From contig NZ_CP165727.1 in assembly GCF_041200175.1 (NCBI RefSeq), positions 4,166,501 to 4,230,500 of the forward strand: 64,000 nucleotides of DNA. Reading direction: 5' to 3'. A model generated the notes under the pieces. That model searched no databases. It was not told where the DNA came from and saw only the letters and a program-made list of their open reading frames with translations. The position numbers were made by a program, and so were the translations under genes. Of the stretch, positions 42,648-50,344 are shown piece by piece (within the stretch, counting starts at the first letter, position 1; each line of letters opens with the position of its first letter). This DNA comes from Streptomyces sp. R33. GTDB lineage: Bacteria > Actinomycetota > Actinomycetes > Streptomycetales > Streptomycetaceae.

Positions 42648-43941
42648 GGTCCTGCAGCTCCTTGCTCAGTTCGATCAGTCGGGATTTCAGGTGGTCGCGG
42701 TTGCCGAGGAACCGCCGCGGGTCCATTTGCTCACCGGTGACGTCCACGCCGCGGGAGCCGAGGCCCTCGGCGAGGCTCGTGCCGGTCTCCCACGCCTCGG
42801 TGGCCGCGGCCTGGACCAGCCGGTAGGCCTCCTCGCGGTCCCGGCCCCGGTCGACCAGGTCCAGGAACACCTCGGAGCTGTAGACCAGGCCCCGGGTGGC
42901 GTCGATGTTGCGCGCCATGCGCTCGGGGAACACCCGCAGCCCGCGCAGCAGCCCGGCGGCCGAGACGAGCTGGTAGTGGGCCACGGTCAGGCTGTCGGGC
43001 AGGATGACGCGCTCCACGGAGGAGTGCGCGAGGTCCCGCTCGTGCCACAGCGCGACGTTCTCGTAGGCCGCGCCGGCGTGGGAGCGCAGGATCCGGGCGA
43101 GGCCGCACAGCCGCTCGCTCGTCGTCGGGTTGCGCTTGTGGGGCATCGCGCTCGACCCCTGGTAGGCGCTGGTGCGCGGCTCGTCGACCTCGCCGACCTC
43201 GGTGCGCTGCAGCATCCGCATCTCGAGGGCGAACTGCTCGACGACGGCCCCCGTCACGGCGAGCGCGGAGAGCAGCTCGGCATGCCGGTCGCGCGCCACC
43301 ACCTGGGTCGGCATCGGCTCTACGCCGAGCCCGAGTTGCCCGCAGACCCACTCCTCGACGTACGGGGAGATGTGCGCGTACGTGCCCACGGGCCCGGAGA
43401 CGGTGCCCACGGCGACGGCGGCGCGGGCCGCGGTCAGCCGGGCGATGCTGCGGTGCAGGGCGAAGGCGTGCACGGCGAGCTTCTGGCCGAACGTGGTGGG
43501 CTCGGCGTGGATGCCGTGGGTGCGGGCGATGCACACCGTGTCCCAGTGCTCCAGGGCGCGCTCCACGAGCAGTTCGGCGAACGTACGGGCGGCGTTCAGC
43601 ACGAGGTCGCAACTGCGCGCCAGGATGTGTCCGAGAGAGGTGTCGACGAGGTCGTAGCTCGTCATCCCGTGGTGCACCCACCGGGCGGAGGCGGCGGGCA
43701 TCGTCTCCGTGTAGGCCGCGAGGAACGCGAGGATCTCGTGGTCGCGGGTGAGCTCCAGCTCCCGGATGCGGGCGACGGCGGGGACGGGGGCGCGGCGGAT
43801 GTCGTCCAGGCTGCCCTGGTCCACGACGCCCAGTTCGACCTGGGCCGTGGTCGCGAGCACTTCGACGCGCGTCCAGGTTTCGTACTTGTGCTCCTCGGTC
43901 CAGAGCGCGGCCATCTCCGGAGTGGAATAGCGTTCGATCAA
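42634..43941 (-). CDS. fzmR: Acetylhydrazinosuccinate lyase (adenylosuccinate-lyase family)
   Basis: 435 residues. Seen: HHGMTSYDLVDTSLG (catalytic T-S-x-D), ARTHGIHAEPTTFG, and signature GSSAMPHKRNP (about 265). Very close in plan to PurB. Known: FzmR eliminates fumarate from acetylated hydrazinosuccinate to give acetylhydrazine. Starts at a TTG (43941, I-E-R-Y-S follows), with gaggag 8 bases upstream; PurB-type enzymes begin with M-I-x-R-Y. Second, distinct lyase of the island beside FzmL. Confidence 0.88.
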   Translation of the reverse strand: MIERYSTPEMAALWTEEHKYETWTRVEVLATTAQVELGVVDQGSLDDIRRAPVPAVARIRELELTRDHEILAFLAAYTETMPAASARWVHHGMTSYDLVDTSLGHILARSCDLVLNAARTFAELLVERALEHWDTVCIARTHGIHAEPTTFGQKLAVHAFALHRSIARLTAARAAVAVGTVSGPVGTYAHISPYVEEWVCGQLGLGVEPMPTQVVARDRHAELLSALAVTGAVVEQFALEMRMLQRTEVGEVDEPRTSAYQGSSAMPHKRNPTTSERLCGLARILRSHAGAAYENVALWHERDLAHSSVERVILPDSLTVAHYQLVSAAGLLRGLRVFPERMARNIDATRGLVYSSEVFLDLVDRGRDREEAYRLVQAAATEAWETGTSLAEGLGSRGVDVTGEQMDPRRFLGNRDHLKSRLIELSKELQDHVEV

Positions 43942-43994
43942 GGTCGGTTCTCCTCGGATCTCCCCGTGGGCCGGGAACCGAGGGGTGACACACC

Positions 43995-44072
43995 TCGGGC
44001 GGCCGGGCGGGGGACGGGACGTGGGGGGTGTGGGGATCGTGTGGGGCGGGTCGTGTCGTGGGGTCGTGGGGC
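43995..44072. other. G-rich low-complexity gap between SARP gene and fzmR
   Basis: The plus strand has repeated gtgggg-type runs of 3-6 G over about 60 bases (44010-44070); C-rich on the coding strand. Could form a G-quadruplex in the template or simply be drifted filler. No T run. Confidence 0.45.
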
Positions 44073-46112
44073 TCAGGCGGTGAAGCCGAGCTCCGGTGGC
44101 AGGGCGGCAGCGGGAAAGGCGGCTCCGGCTCCGGCGCGTACGGCCGGTCCGGTCCCGGGCGACGCAGTGGCCCGCAGCGGGACCAGCGCTCCGGCCGGCC
44201 TCGTGTACCAGGCGGCCAGTGCGTTCTGCACCGCGCCGTGCCGGCTCTGCATCGAGTCCACGTCGAACGTGAGCTCCCGCGCGTACAGCCGGACGAGCGG
44301 GTGGTACGAGAAGCGCACCCCGCTGCCCTTGACGAAGTCGGCGTCCAGCAGGTGCTGCGCGGTCAGCCGCTCGAGGGTCTCCTCCGCGCGGTCGTCCGGC
44401 AGGCCCAGCGCGGCCGCGGCCACCCGTACCGGGAACGAGGCCATCTCCAGCAGGCTGAGCAGCCGGAACGCCCTCCGCTCGGGGGCGTCCAGGGCGGCGT
44501 AGCCGACCGCCAGGCTCTCGCGGACGCCGAGGTCGCCGACCACCAGCTCGTCGAGCCTCCTGCGGTCCGACTCCAGTCGCCGGGCGAGCGTCTCCAGGCG
44601 CCAGTGCGGCCGCTCCAGCAGGCGCGCGCCGACGATCCGGATGGCCAGGGGCAGCCGCCCGCAGTACCGCACCAGGTCCTGTGCGGCCCCCTCCTCGGCC
44701 GCCACCCGCTCGCGGCCGACGATCCGGGCCAGGATCTCGCGGGACTCCTCCGCTGACAGCAGCCCGAGGCGTACGTGCCGGGTGCCGCCCAGGGTGGACA
44801 GCATCTCCAGGCTGGTCACCACGGCCGCGCAGGTCGGCGAGGCCGGCAGCAGCGGCCGTACCTGGGCCTCGTCGCGCGCCCCGTCCAGCACGATCAGCAC
44901 CCGCCGGTGGGAGAGCAGCCCCCGGTACAGGGCCACCCGTTCGGCGAACTCCGCGGGCACCGCGCCGGGGGCGACCCCGAGCGCGCGCACCAGCTCGCCC
45001 AGCACGTCCGCCGGCTCGCGGAAGCCGTCCCCGCGCTGGAGTTCGACGTACAGCTGGCCGTCGGGGAAGACGGGGCTGACGGCGTGGGCGACCCGGACCG
45101 CCATGGTGGTCTTGCCGACCCCGGCGGCCCCGTACAGGTTGAGCGTCTGCGGGACGGTGCGCTCCGCGCCGTCCCGGGAGACGTCCCGCAGCCGCTGGAT
45201 CAGCTCGGCCTCGATGCCGGGCCGGGCGAACTCGGCGAGGCGCGGCGGGAGGGTGTACGGGGAGGCCGCAGGCTCGGCGGCGCCGGCGACCCGGCGCGGG
45301 CCCCCGCCGCCACCGCCGTTGCCGCTCCCGCTGCCGGCCGGGGCGCGCGGCGCCGGATCCGGCTCGCCGTCGGACCGGGCGGCGGGCCCGGCGAGGATCT
45401 GCCGGTGGGCGGCGCGGAGTTCCTCGCCGGGTTCCACGCCGAGCTCCTCCGACAGCAGGCGCCGGGCCTCCTGGTACGTGGCGAGGGCCTCGCCCTGCCG
45501 CCCCGCCTTGTACAGGGCCGTCATCAGCCGGCCCCACGCGCTTTCCCTGAAAGGGTGTTCGGATACGAGGGCCCTGAGCCGGGGCAGGACCTCGGCGCAG
45601 CGCCCCACGGCCATTTCGGCGTCGGCCCAGCTTTCCGTGGCATTCAACCAGCGTTCGAGCAAGGCCGCCCCGTCGCCCTGGTGGAGGTATTCCGAGGGGA
45701 TGTCGACGAGCGGGGTGCCATTGGTCTGCTCCAACGCCGACCGGAACAGCCCGGCGCGTTCGGCCGGTTCGGCGCTGAGTTCCGCCTTGTGCAGGAGGAG
45801 ATTGAACCGGTCGAGGTCGAGCCGCTCGCCGTCGATCGCGATCGCGTAGCCGGAAGCCCGGCTGACGACCACGTCGGCGCCCAGCACCTTGCGCAGGCGG
45901 GCGATGTACCCCTGGAGCGTCTTGCGTGCGGTCAGCGGGGGTTCGCCGCCCCACAGCTGCTGGATGAGCTCCTCCGCGGTGAGGGTGCGGTTGGCGCGGA
46001 GCAGCAGGGCCGCCAGCACGACCCGGTGTTTCGCCTGAGGAATCTCTAATAACTCGCCGTTCCGCCGTACGGTCAGCGGACCGAATACATCGAACTGGAG
46101 ATCGTCCAGCAT
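44073..46112 (-). CDS. SARP-family pathway activator with NB-ARC ATPase domain
   Basis: 679 residues. Seen: OmpR-like winged helix (QFDVFGPLTVRRNGELL, residues 5-21; KTLQGYIARLRKVLG), BTAD helical domain (about 100-250), a Gly/Ala linker, then an ATPase domain with Walker A YGAAGVGKTTMAV (about 330). AfsR/DnrI-type activator shortened before the TPR region. It is the only regulator in the island and probably turns on both operons. Codons 20-21 region holds two TTA codons in a row, tying it to bldA. ATG at 46112 (MLDDLQF) after a ggggg tract. Confidence 0.9.
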   Translation of the reverse strand: MLDDLQFDVFGPLTVRRNGELLEIPQAKHRVVLAALLLRANRTLTAEELIQQLWGGEPPLTARKTLQGYIARLRKVLGADVVVSRASGYAIAIDGERLDLDRFNLLLHKAELSAEPAERAGLFRSALEQTNGTPLVDIPSEYLHQGDGAALLERWLNATESWADAEMAVGRCAEVLPRLRALVSEHPFRESAWGRLMTALYKAGRQGEALATYQEARRLLSEELGVEPGEELRAAHRQILAGPAARSDGEPDPAPRAPAGSGSGNGGGGGGPRRVAGAAEPAASPYTLPPRLAEFARPGIEAELIQRLRDVSRDGAERTVPQTLNLYGAAGVGKTTMAVRVAHAVSPVFPDGQLYVELQRGDGFREPADVLGELVRALGVAPGAVPAEFAERVALYRGLLSHRRVLIVLDGARDEAQVRPLLPASPTCAAVVTSLEMLSTLGGTRHVRLGLLSAEESREILARIVGRERVAAEEGAAQDLVRYCGRLPLAIRIVGARLLERPHWRLETLARRLESDRRRLDELVVGDLGVRESLAVGYAALDAPERRAFRLLSLLEMASFPVRVAAAALGLPDDRAEETLERLTAQHLLDADFVKGSGVRFSYHPLVRLYARELTFDVDSMQSRHGAVQNALAAWYTRPAGALVPLRATASPGTGPAVRAGAGAAFPAAALPPELGFTA
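46047..46052 (-). other. Tandem TTA-TTA codons near the SARP start
   Basis: The minus strand reads GGC GAG TTA TTA GAG ATT (G-E-L-L-E-I), about codon 21. Two adjacent TTA codons so early would make the activator, and through it the pathway, strictly dependent on the bldA tRNA. Confidence 0.95.
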
Positions 46113-46176
46113 GTGATGCCCCCGAAATTTCAAACCCACGGGCAAATGTGCAGGAGGCGGTGGCCCCTTGTGGAAT

Positions 46177-46500
46177 TCAGCTCCGAGAATCGCCTTGCGC
46201 AATGTTCAGGACATCGTGCTGCGCGAGTTCCGTGAAGAGCTCGACGATGTCCTGCACCACGGATTCCTGATCGATCTCGTATTCCTCGGCGATCAGCGCG
46301 GCGATATCGCGCACGGTGCGCTTTCCGTCGATCTGCCTCCAGATGTGGGCGGCGGACGCGGTCAGCTCGAAGAAGTGCTCGTACCCGCCGACCACCGTCG
46401 TACCGCGGTGGTTGCGGATCTTCACGTTCAGCGGGAGCGAGGCCACCGAACCGGGCCCTACCTGCAGGTTCTTATCGAGCGGAGTTTCGTCGAGCGGCAT
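46177..46500 (-). CDS. PqqD-family (RRE) protein
   Basis: 107 residues. Seen: beta-strand region SLPLNVKIRNHRGTTVVGG, then YEHFFELTASAAHIWRQIDGKRTVRDIAALIAEEYEI and DIVELFTELAQHDVLNI, the PqqD/RRE winged-helix pattern. Known: such domains bind leader peptides and deliver them to modifying enzymes (PqqD, lasso B1). Its presence in the same island as the Y-x-x-P peptide supports a RiPP-like step. ATG overlaps the nucleotidyltransferase stop by one base; 64 bases upstream of the SARP gene. Confidence 0.85.
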   Translation of the reverse strand: MPLDETPLDKNLQVGPGSVASLPLNVKIRNHRGTTVVGGYEHFFELTASAAHIWRQIDGKRTVRDIAALIAEEYEIDQESVVQDIVELFTELAQHDVLNIAQGDSRS

Positions 46501-47282
46501 CAGACCGACACCTCCATGGAGATCCGCTGGCAGACGGCGATGGTCTCCTCGACCCACTTCTGCGGGTTGTCCGGGTCGAAGGAGCGCATCGTCTCGATGG
46601 CCCAGTACGCGTCGAACGGCAGCAGCGCGGGGTTGAGGATCTCCATCCGCCGGGCCCGCCACTTCGGCCACAGGCTGCCGAACTGGCCGAGGCTCGCCTG
46701 GAGCGCGTCGACGGCGTGGTTGAAGGCGTTCTTGGCTGCGATGACCGCGCTGTACAGGTCGCCCCGGGCGATCTGGCCGGCCGCGTCCTCGGTGTAACTG
46801 TCCGCCTGCTTGAGCGAGTTCACGATCAGCACCGACCGGTGGGCCGAGGCCGCGAGCCGCTCGCGGGTGGCCGCCAGCCAGGCGCCGTCATCGGCGGCGG
46901 CGGCGTACGGGAGCCGCTCCAGCATGGCGATCTCGTGGTAGCTCAGGGTGCGCCAGGTGCCCTGGTCGTCGGCGAACTGCTCCCGGGAGACCTTCGAGAG
47001 GACCTGCTCCAGCTGGGACGACGTCCAGTACTCGATGTCCCATCGGCGGCCGTCCACGAACGTGCCCTCGTACTGGAGCGTGTTCGGCTCCAGGGCGACG
47101 TGGTTGGTCTCGTCGATCGTGCTGACCCAGACGTCCTTGGTGACCACGTGGACGTCGAGGTCGCTGGTGGGGTTGCCCCAGCCTCTGATCAGGGAGCCGC
47201 TCGCGAACACCGTCTCGTACTCGTCCGGAAGCAGGTTGCGGCTCCCTAACGCAGCGATTACCCCGGAGGTGTCATACGTCAT
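46500..47282 (-). CDS. MNT-type nucleotidyltransferase
   Basis: 260 residues from the ATG at 47282 (MTYDTSGVIAALG). Seen: FASGSLIRGWGNPTSDLDVHVV (Gly-Ser and Asp-x-Asp, about residues 26-47), then a helical C-terminal region. Paired with the PqqD-like gene by a one-base overlap, so it probably acts on the bound peptide or a pathway intermediate. It could nucleotidylate (activate) the carboxylate, the phosphonate or a protecting group; none is shown. A TTA codon lies at 47247-47249 (complement), reading GCG TTA GGG. Confidence 0.78.
   Translation of the reverse strand: MTYDTSGVIAALGSRNLLPDEYETVFASGSLIRGWGNPTSDLDVHVVTKDVWVSTIDETNHVALEPNTLQYEGTFVDGRRWDIEYWTSSQLEQVLSKVSREQFADDQGTWRTLSYHEIAMLERLPYAAAADDGAWLAATRERLAASAHRSVLIVNSLKQADSYTEDAAGQIARGDLYSAVIAAKNAFNHAVDALQASLGQFGSLWPKWRARRMEILNPALLPFDAYWAIETMRSFDPDNPQKWVEETIAVCQRISMEVSV
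47247..47249 (-). other. TTA codon in the nucleotidyltransferase gene
   Basis: Minus-strand frame GCT GCG TTA GGG AGC (A-A-L-G-S), codon 12. A third bldA-dependent gene of the island. Confidence 0.9.
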
Positions 47283-47830
47283 GAGGCACGGCCCTTCCCC
47301 GTCTCGGCCCGCCGCGACCGAGATCATCGGCCGGCGGCGCGCTCTGGTTCCACTTGGGTCGCCGCCACGGAGTCCGAACGGGCGGCGCGCCTCGGAATGG
47401 TGATCTCCGATCCCGAGGCCAATTCCGGCACACCCGAAAAATCGGCTGGCCATTTTTGGACTCTAGCAATGATCGTTAACGCCGCGGCAGTCCGAATGAT
47501 GCGACGTCAGTCACATTACACAACTCTTGAACTTCCTTGCAGGCCAGCATATTGACGCTTCTTCAGCCTCGTCCAGAAGCAACTCGTGGCGAGAATTGGA
47601 CTTTACACGGCAGGCGCCATGAGGTCTGTAAGGACAACATCAGGAATGCGGTACGGGCCCCACGACCCGCCGCAATCCGCGGGCGCACGGTGGAAAACGG
47701 CTCCGCCGCGGCCGCTGCGGCGGCGCCGCGGCGGGCCCCGCGCAGGCACGGGCGGCGCACGGACGCGCGCAGGTTCTCGCCACCGGTGGCGAGGATTCCG
47801 CGGGCGAAATCAGCAGGCGATGCGATCCAG
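47283..47830. promoter_or_regulatory. Gene-free AT-rich boundary region
   Basis: About 550 bases. 47440-47650 is markedly AT-rich for this genome and should hold the promoter of the nucleotidyltransferase-PqqD-SARP transcript. 47690-47810 is Arg/Ala-codon-like GC filler. Short frames exist but have no ribosome-binding site or sensible product. It may be the right edge of the island; no copy of the tRNA-Pro 3' end is visible. Confidence 0.5.
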
Positions 47831-47833
47831 GCC

Positions 47834-47886
47834 TAAGGGCTGTCCCGTGATCCCTGCGCCCGCCGGGGATCACGGGACAGCCCTTA
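47834..47886 (-). terminator. Terminator overlapping the stop of the next gene
   Basis: Perfect 21-bp stem (47834-47854 with 47866-47886), 11-base loop. The right arm contains the TAA stop (complement of 47884-47886) of the minus-strand gene that follows. Confidence 0.88.
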
Positions 47887-48414
47887 CGTGCCGCTCCCGG
47901 ATCCGGCGGCCAGGGCGGCGAGTTCGGCCCGGGTCAGCGCGAGGAACTCGGCCGAGGCCCGGACCTCCACCCCGCGTTCCTCCGCCACCGCCCGGAGGTG
48001 GTCGAGGACCGCCCCGACCGTGGGGAGGGAGCCGGGCGGGCGCAGCAGCCACAGGCGGCCCGGCGGCCGGTGCGGGAGGCCGAGCTCCGTGAGCACCTCC
48101 TCCGCCTCCCAGTCGAGGTCGTGCAGGTCGCGCTCGGCGAGCGGGGCGGCCTCCACGGCGGTGATGTGCCCGTGGCCGTCCAGCCGGGTCTCCACCGCCC
48201 AGTGCGTGGAGCGGTCCGGGATCCAGGTCCGGGCCGCCGGCGGCCACACGTACGGGAGGAACACCCACAGCATGTCCTCGGGCGCGGGCTCCCAGCCGAG
48301 CACCTCCAGCTCCCGGACCTCGGGCAGCCGGTCCGGCTCCTGCTCGCTGCGGCCGGTGCGGCGCAGCGCGAGCGGGTGCGGTGTTCCGTCCTCGTCCCAC
48401 GAGTCCCACGACAT
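47884..48414 (-). CDS. Hypothetical protein, 176 residues
   Basis: Not recognised. Acidic, Trp-rich N-terminus (MSWDSWDEDGTPHPLALRR), middle with WVFLPYVWPPAARTW and DLHDLDWEAEEVLTELGLP, Ala/Glu-rich C-terminus. No membrane segment or catalytic motif seen. Codon use fits the genome. It follows the CodA-like gene's direction with a 32-base gap and may be cotranscribed with nothing else; a hairpin closes it. Confidence 0.7.
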   Translation of the reverse strand: MSWDSWDEDGTPHPLALRRTGRSEQEPDRLPEVRELEVLGWEPAPEDMLWVFLPYVWPPAARTWIPDRSTHWAVETRLDGHGHITAVEAAPLAERDLHDLDWEAEEVLTELGLPHRPPGRLWLLRPPGSLPTVGAVLDHLRAVAEERGVEVRASAEFLALTRAELAALAAGSGSGT

Positions 48415-48446
48415 GCGCGCAGGCTACCGCCGGCGGGGGCGCGGGC

Positions 48447-49742
48447 CTACGACCGGCGGAAGTCGACCTCCGACGGAGGCTCCCCCGGCCAGTTCAGCCG
48501 GGTCGGCGCCGGCCGCGTCTCGGCGAGGACCGTCCCGTGCGAGACGACGTACCGCGGCCGGACCTGGCGGCGGAGCGCCTCGGCGGGGGTCTCGGCCGGC
48601 AGCAGCACGAAGGAGGCGGGCGCGCCCTCCGCGATGCCGTACTCCGCCCCGGACAGGCCCAGCACCCGCGCCGCACGCTCCGTCACCATCTCGAAGGCCA
48701 CCGGGATCTCCTCCGCTCCCGTGAGCTGCGCCGCGTACAGCCCGACGAGGGCGGTCTGGAGCGGGTTGCCGGTGCCGAGCGCGTTCCACGGGTCCATCAC
48801 GTCGTCGTGGCCGAAGGCCACGTTGACTCCGGCGGCCAGCATCTCCTTGACCTGGGTGAGGCCGCGCCTGCGGGGGTAGCCGTCGAAACGCCCCTGGAGG
48901 TTGAGGTTCGCGAACGGGTTGGAGACCAGGTTGATCCCGGAGCGCGACAGCAGCCGCTGGAGTTTGAAGCTGTACGCGCCGCCGTAGGAGCCCATCGCCG
49001 TCGTGTGCGAGGCCGTCGCCCGCTCCCGCAGCCCGGTGCGCAGCGCGAGCGCGGCCAGCACCTCCACGAACCGGGACTGCTCGTCGTCGATCTCGTCGCA
49101 GTGGGCGTCCACGCGCAGCCCGCGCTCCTCGGCCACGGCGAAGGCGATGCCCAGCGACGCCACTCCGTCCTCGCGGGTGTCCTCGAAGTGCGGGATCGCC
49201 CCGACGACGTCGGCCCCGCGTGCGACGGCCTCGCGCAGCAGCGCCTCGCCGTCCGGGAAGGAGACGATGCCCTCCTGCGGGAAGGCGACGATCTGCAGGG
49301 TCAGGAACTCCCGGACCCGGTCGCGGACCTCCAGCAGCGCGTCCAGCGCGGTCAGCCCCGGGTCGGTGACGTCGCAGTGCGTCCGTACGTGCAGCACCCC
49401 CTGGGCCGCCTGCCAGCGCAGCACCTCCGTCGCCCGGGCGACGACGTCCTCGCGGGTCAGGGTCTGCTTGCGCTCGCTCCAGCAGGCGATGCCCTCCCAC
49501 AGCGTCCCGGAGGCGTTCGGGCGCGGCTCGCCCGCGGTCAGGGCCGTGTCCAGGTGGATGTGCGGCTCGACGAAGGGCGGCGACAGCAGTCCGCCGTGCG
49601 CCTCGATCAGCACGCCGGTGGCCGGCGGCTCCTTCTGGTCGTCGTACGGGACCACCCGCGCGATCCGGCCGTCCTCGGCGACCTCGACGTCGTACAGGCC
49701 GTCACTGTGCAGCAGCCGGGCGCCCCGGACGATCATCCGCAT
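48447..49742 (-). CDS. Cytosine-deaminase-like amidohydrolase (CodA family)
   Basis: 431 residues. Seen: PPFVEPHIHLDTALTAGEP (metal H-x-H, about residue 60), GTLWEGIACWSERKQ, VRTHCDVTDP, VDAHCDEIDDEQSRF (metal His, about 207) and FGHDDVMDPW (metal Asp). This order is that of E. coli CodA, which deaminates cytosine; related enzymes act on isoguanine or other N-heterocycles, so exact substrate is uncertain. Starts ATG at 49742. Confidence 0.85.
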   Translation of the reverse strand: MRMIVRGARLLHSDGLYDVEVAEDGRIARVVPYDDQKEPPATGVLIEAHGGLLSPPFVEPHIHLDTALTAGEPRPNASGTLWEGIACWSERKQTLTREDVVARATEVLRWQAAQGVLHVRTHCDVTDPGLTALDALLEVRDRVREFLTLQIVAFPQEGIVSFPDGEALLREAVARGADVVGAIPHFEDTREDGVASLGIAFAVAEERGLRVDAHCDEIDDEQSRFVEVLAALALRTGLRERATASHTTAMGSYGGAYSFKLQRLLSRSGINLVSNPFANLNLQGRFDGYPRRRGLTQVKEMLAAGVNVAFGHDDVMDPWNALGTGNPLQTALVGLYAAQLTGAEEIPVAFEMVTERAARVLGLSGAEYGIAEGAPASFVLLPAETPAEALRRQVRPRYVVSHGTVLAETRPAPTRLNWPGEPPSEVDFRRS

Positions 49743-49820
49743 GCGGCCACCCTACGACCGTGGCCCGTGGTTTCCGGGGAAACCACAGGCCACGACCGGT
49801 GAATCGGCAACGGCAGCGGC

Positions 49821-49988
49821 TCAGCCGCGCTTGGCCTGGGCCTTCTGCTGCATGCCCCTCGTCTTCGCCGCGACGGACTGCACGTCTCTGACCGCGGCTT
49901 TGGCGCGCGCCTCGGCCGCCGTGTTCTTCGCCCGCTCGTGCGCGCGCTCCGCCGCCTGCGCCGTGCCGGTACGAGCCTTCCTGGCCAT
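49821..49988 (-). CDS. Small Lys/Ala/Arg-rich protein, 55 residues
   Basis: Starts MARKARTGTAQAAERAHE; ends KAQAKRG. All helix-forming, very basic, Ala-rich, reminiscent of small histone-like or stress-associated proteins of actinobacteria. Start ATG at 49988 has ggaggag 6 bases upstream. Function unknown. A second small basic gene with the same strong site follows upstream (50078-50242). Confidence 0.7.
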   Translation of the reverse strand: MARKARTGTAQAAERAHERAKNTAAEARAKAAVRDVQSVAAKTRGMQQKAQAKRG

Positions 49989-50077
49989 GATCACTCCTCC
50001 TCGGGACACGCCGGAGGGCCTACGCCCTCCACTGTCCCCCCGTTCGCAGGAGGCGGCATCCGGGGCGGGGGCCAGGG

Positions 50078-50242
50078 TCAGCCGCGCCCGCCCTTACGGC
50101 GCTGCTCGCGCATCCGGTCTTCCTTCATGGCCTCCGTCTGGGCCTGTCGGACGTCCTCGATCAGCTGCGCCGGCTTCTGCGGGGTCCCGGACTCCGACGA
50201 CCGAAGGTTCTCCTGAGTCGACTCCTTGCGCTTCTTCGCCAT
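50078..50242 (-). CDS. Small charged protein, 54 residues
   Basis: Starts MAKKRKESTQENLRSS, ends MREQRRKGGRG; Lys/Arg/Gln-rich with a central IEDVRQAQTEAMKEDRM helix. ATG at 50242 has gaggag about 7 bases upstream. Not recognised; codon use and RBS support a real gene. Confidence 0.65.
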   Translation of the reverse strand: MAKKRKESTQENLRSSESGTPQKPAQLIEDVRQAQTEAMKEDRMREQRRKGGRG

Positions 50243-50344
50243 GATCGCTCCTCACTGGAAAACGGCTGGGTGGGACCCCGCCCACGCTGCCGCCTCCGGC
50301 CCTTCACGACCATCCGACAGTGCCAATCGGGTTACATGGGGGGT

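Noticed and set aside
42634..43941. Housekeeping adenylosuccinate lyase (purB)
   Set aside because: It resembles PurB closely, but overlaps fzmQ and sits in the hydrazine cassette; a second lyase for acetylhydrazine release is expected there.
47537..47836. Possible small genes in the gap right of the island
   Set aside because: Frames end in Arg/Ala/Pro-rich filler, lack ribosome-binding sites and have no credible protein features.
47283..47886. Second tRNA-Pro 3' end (attR) at the right edge
   Set aside because: No stretch matching the last 20 bases of the tRNA was seen here or elsewhere in the window, so the island's right end is not defined by a direct repeat.
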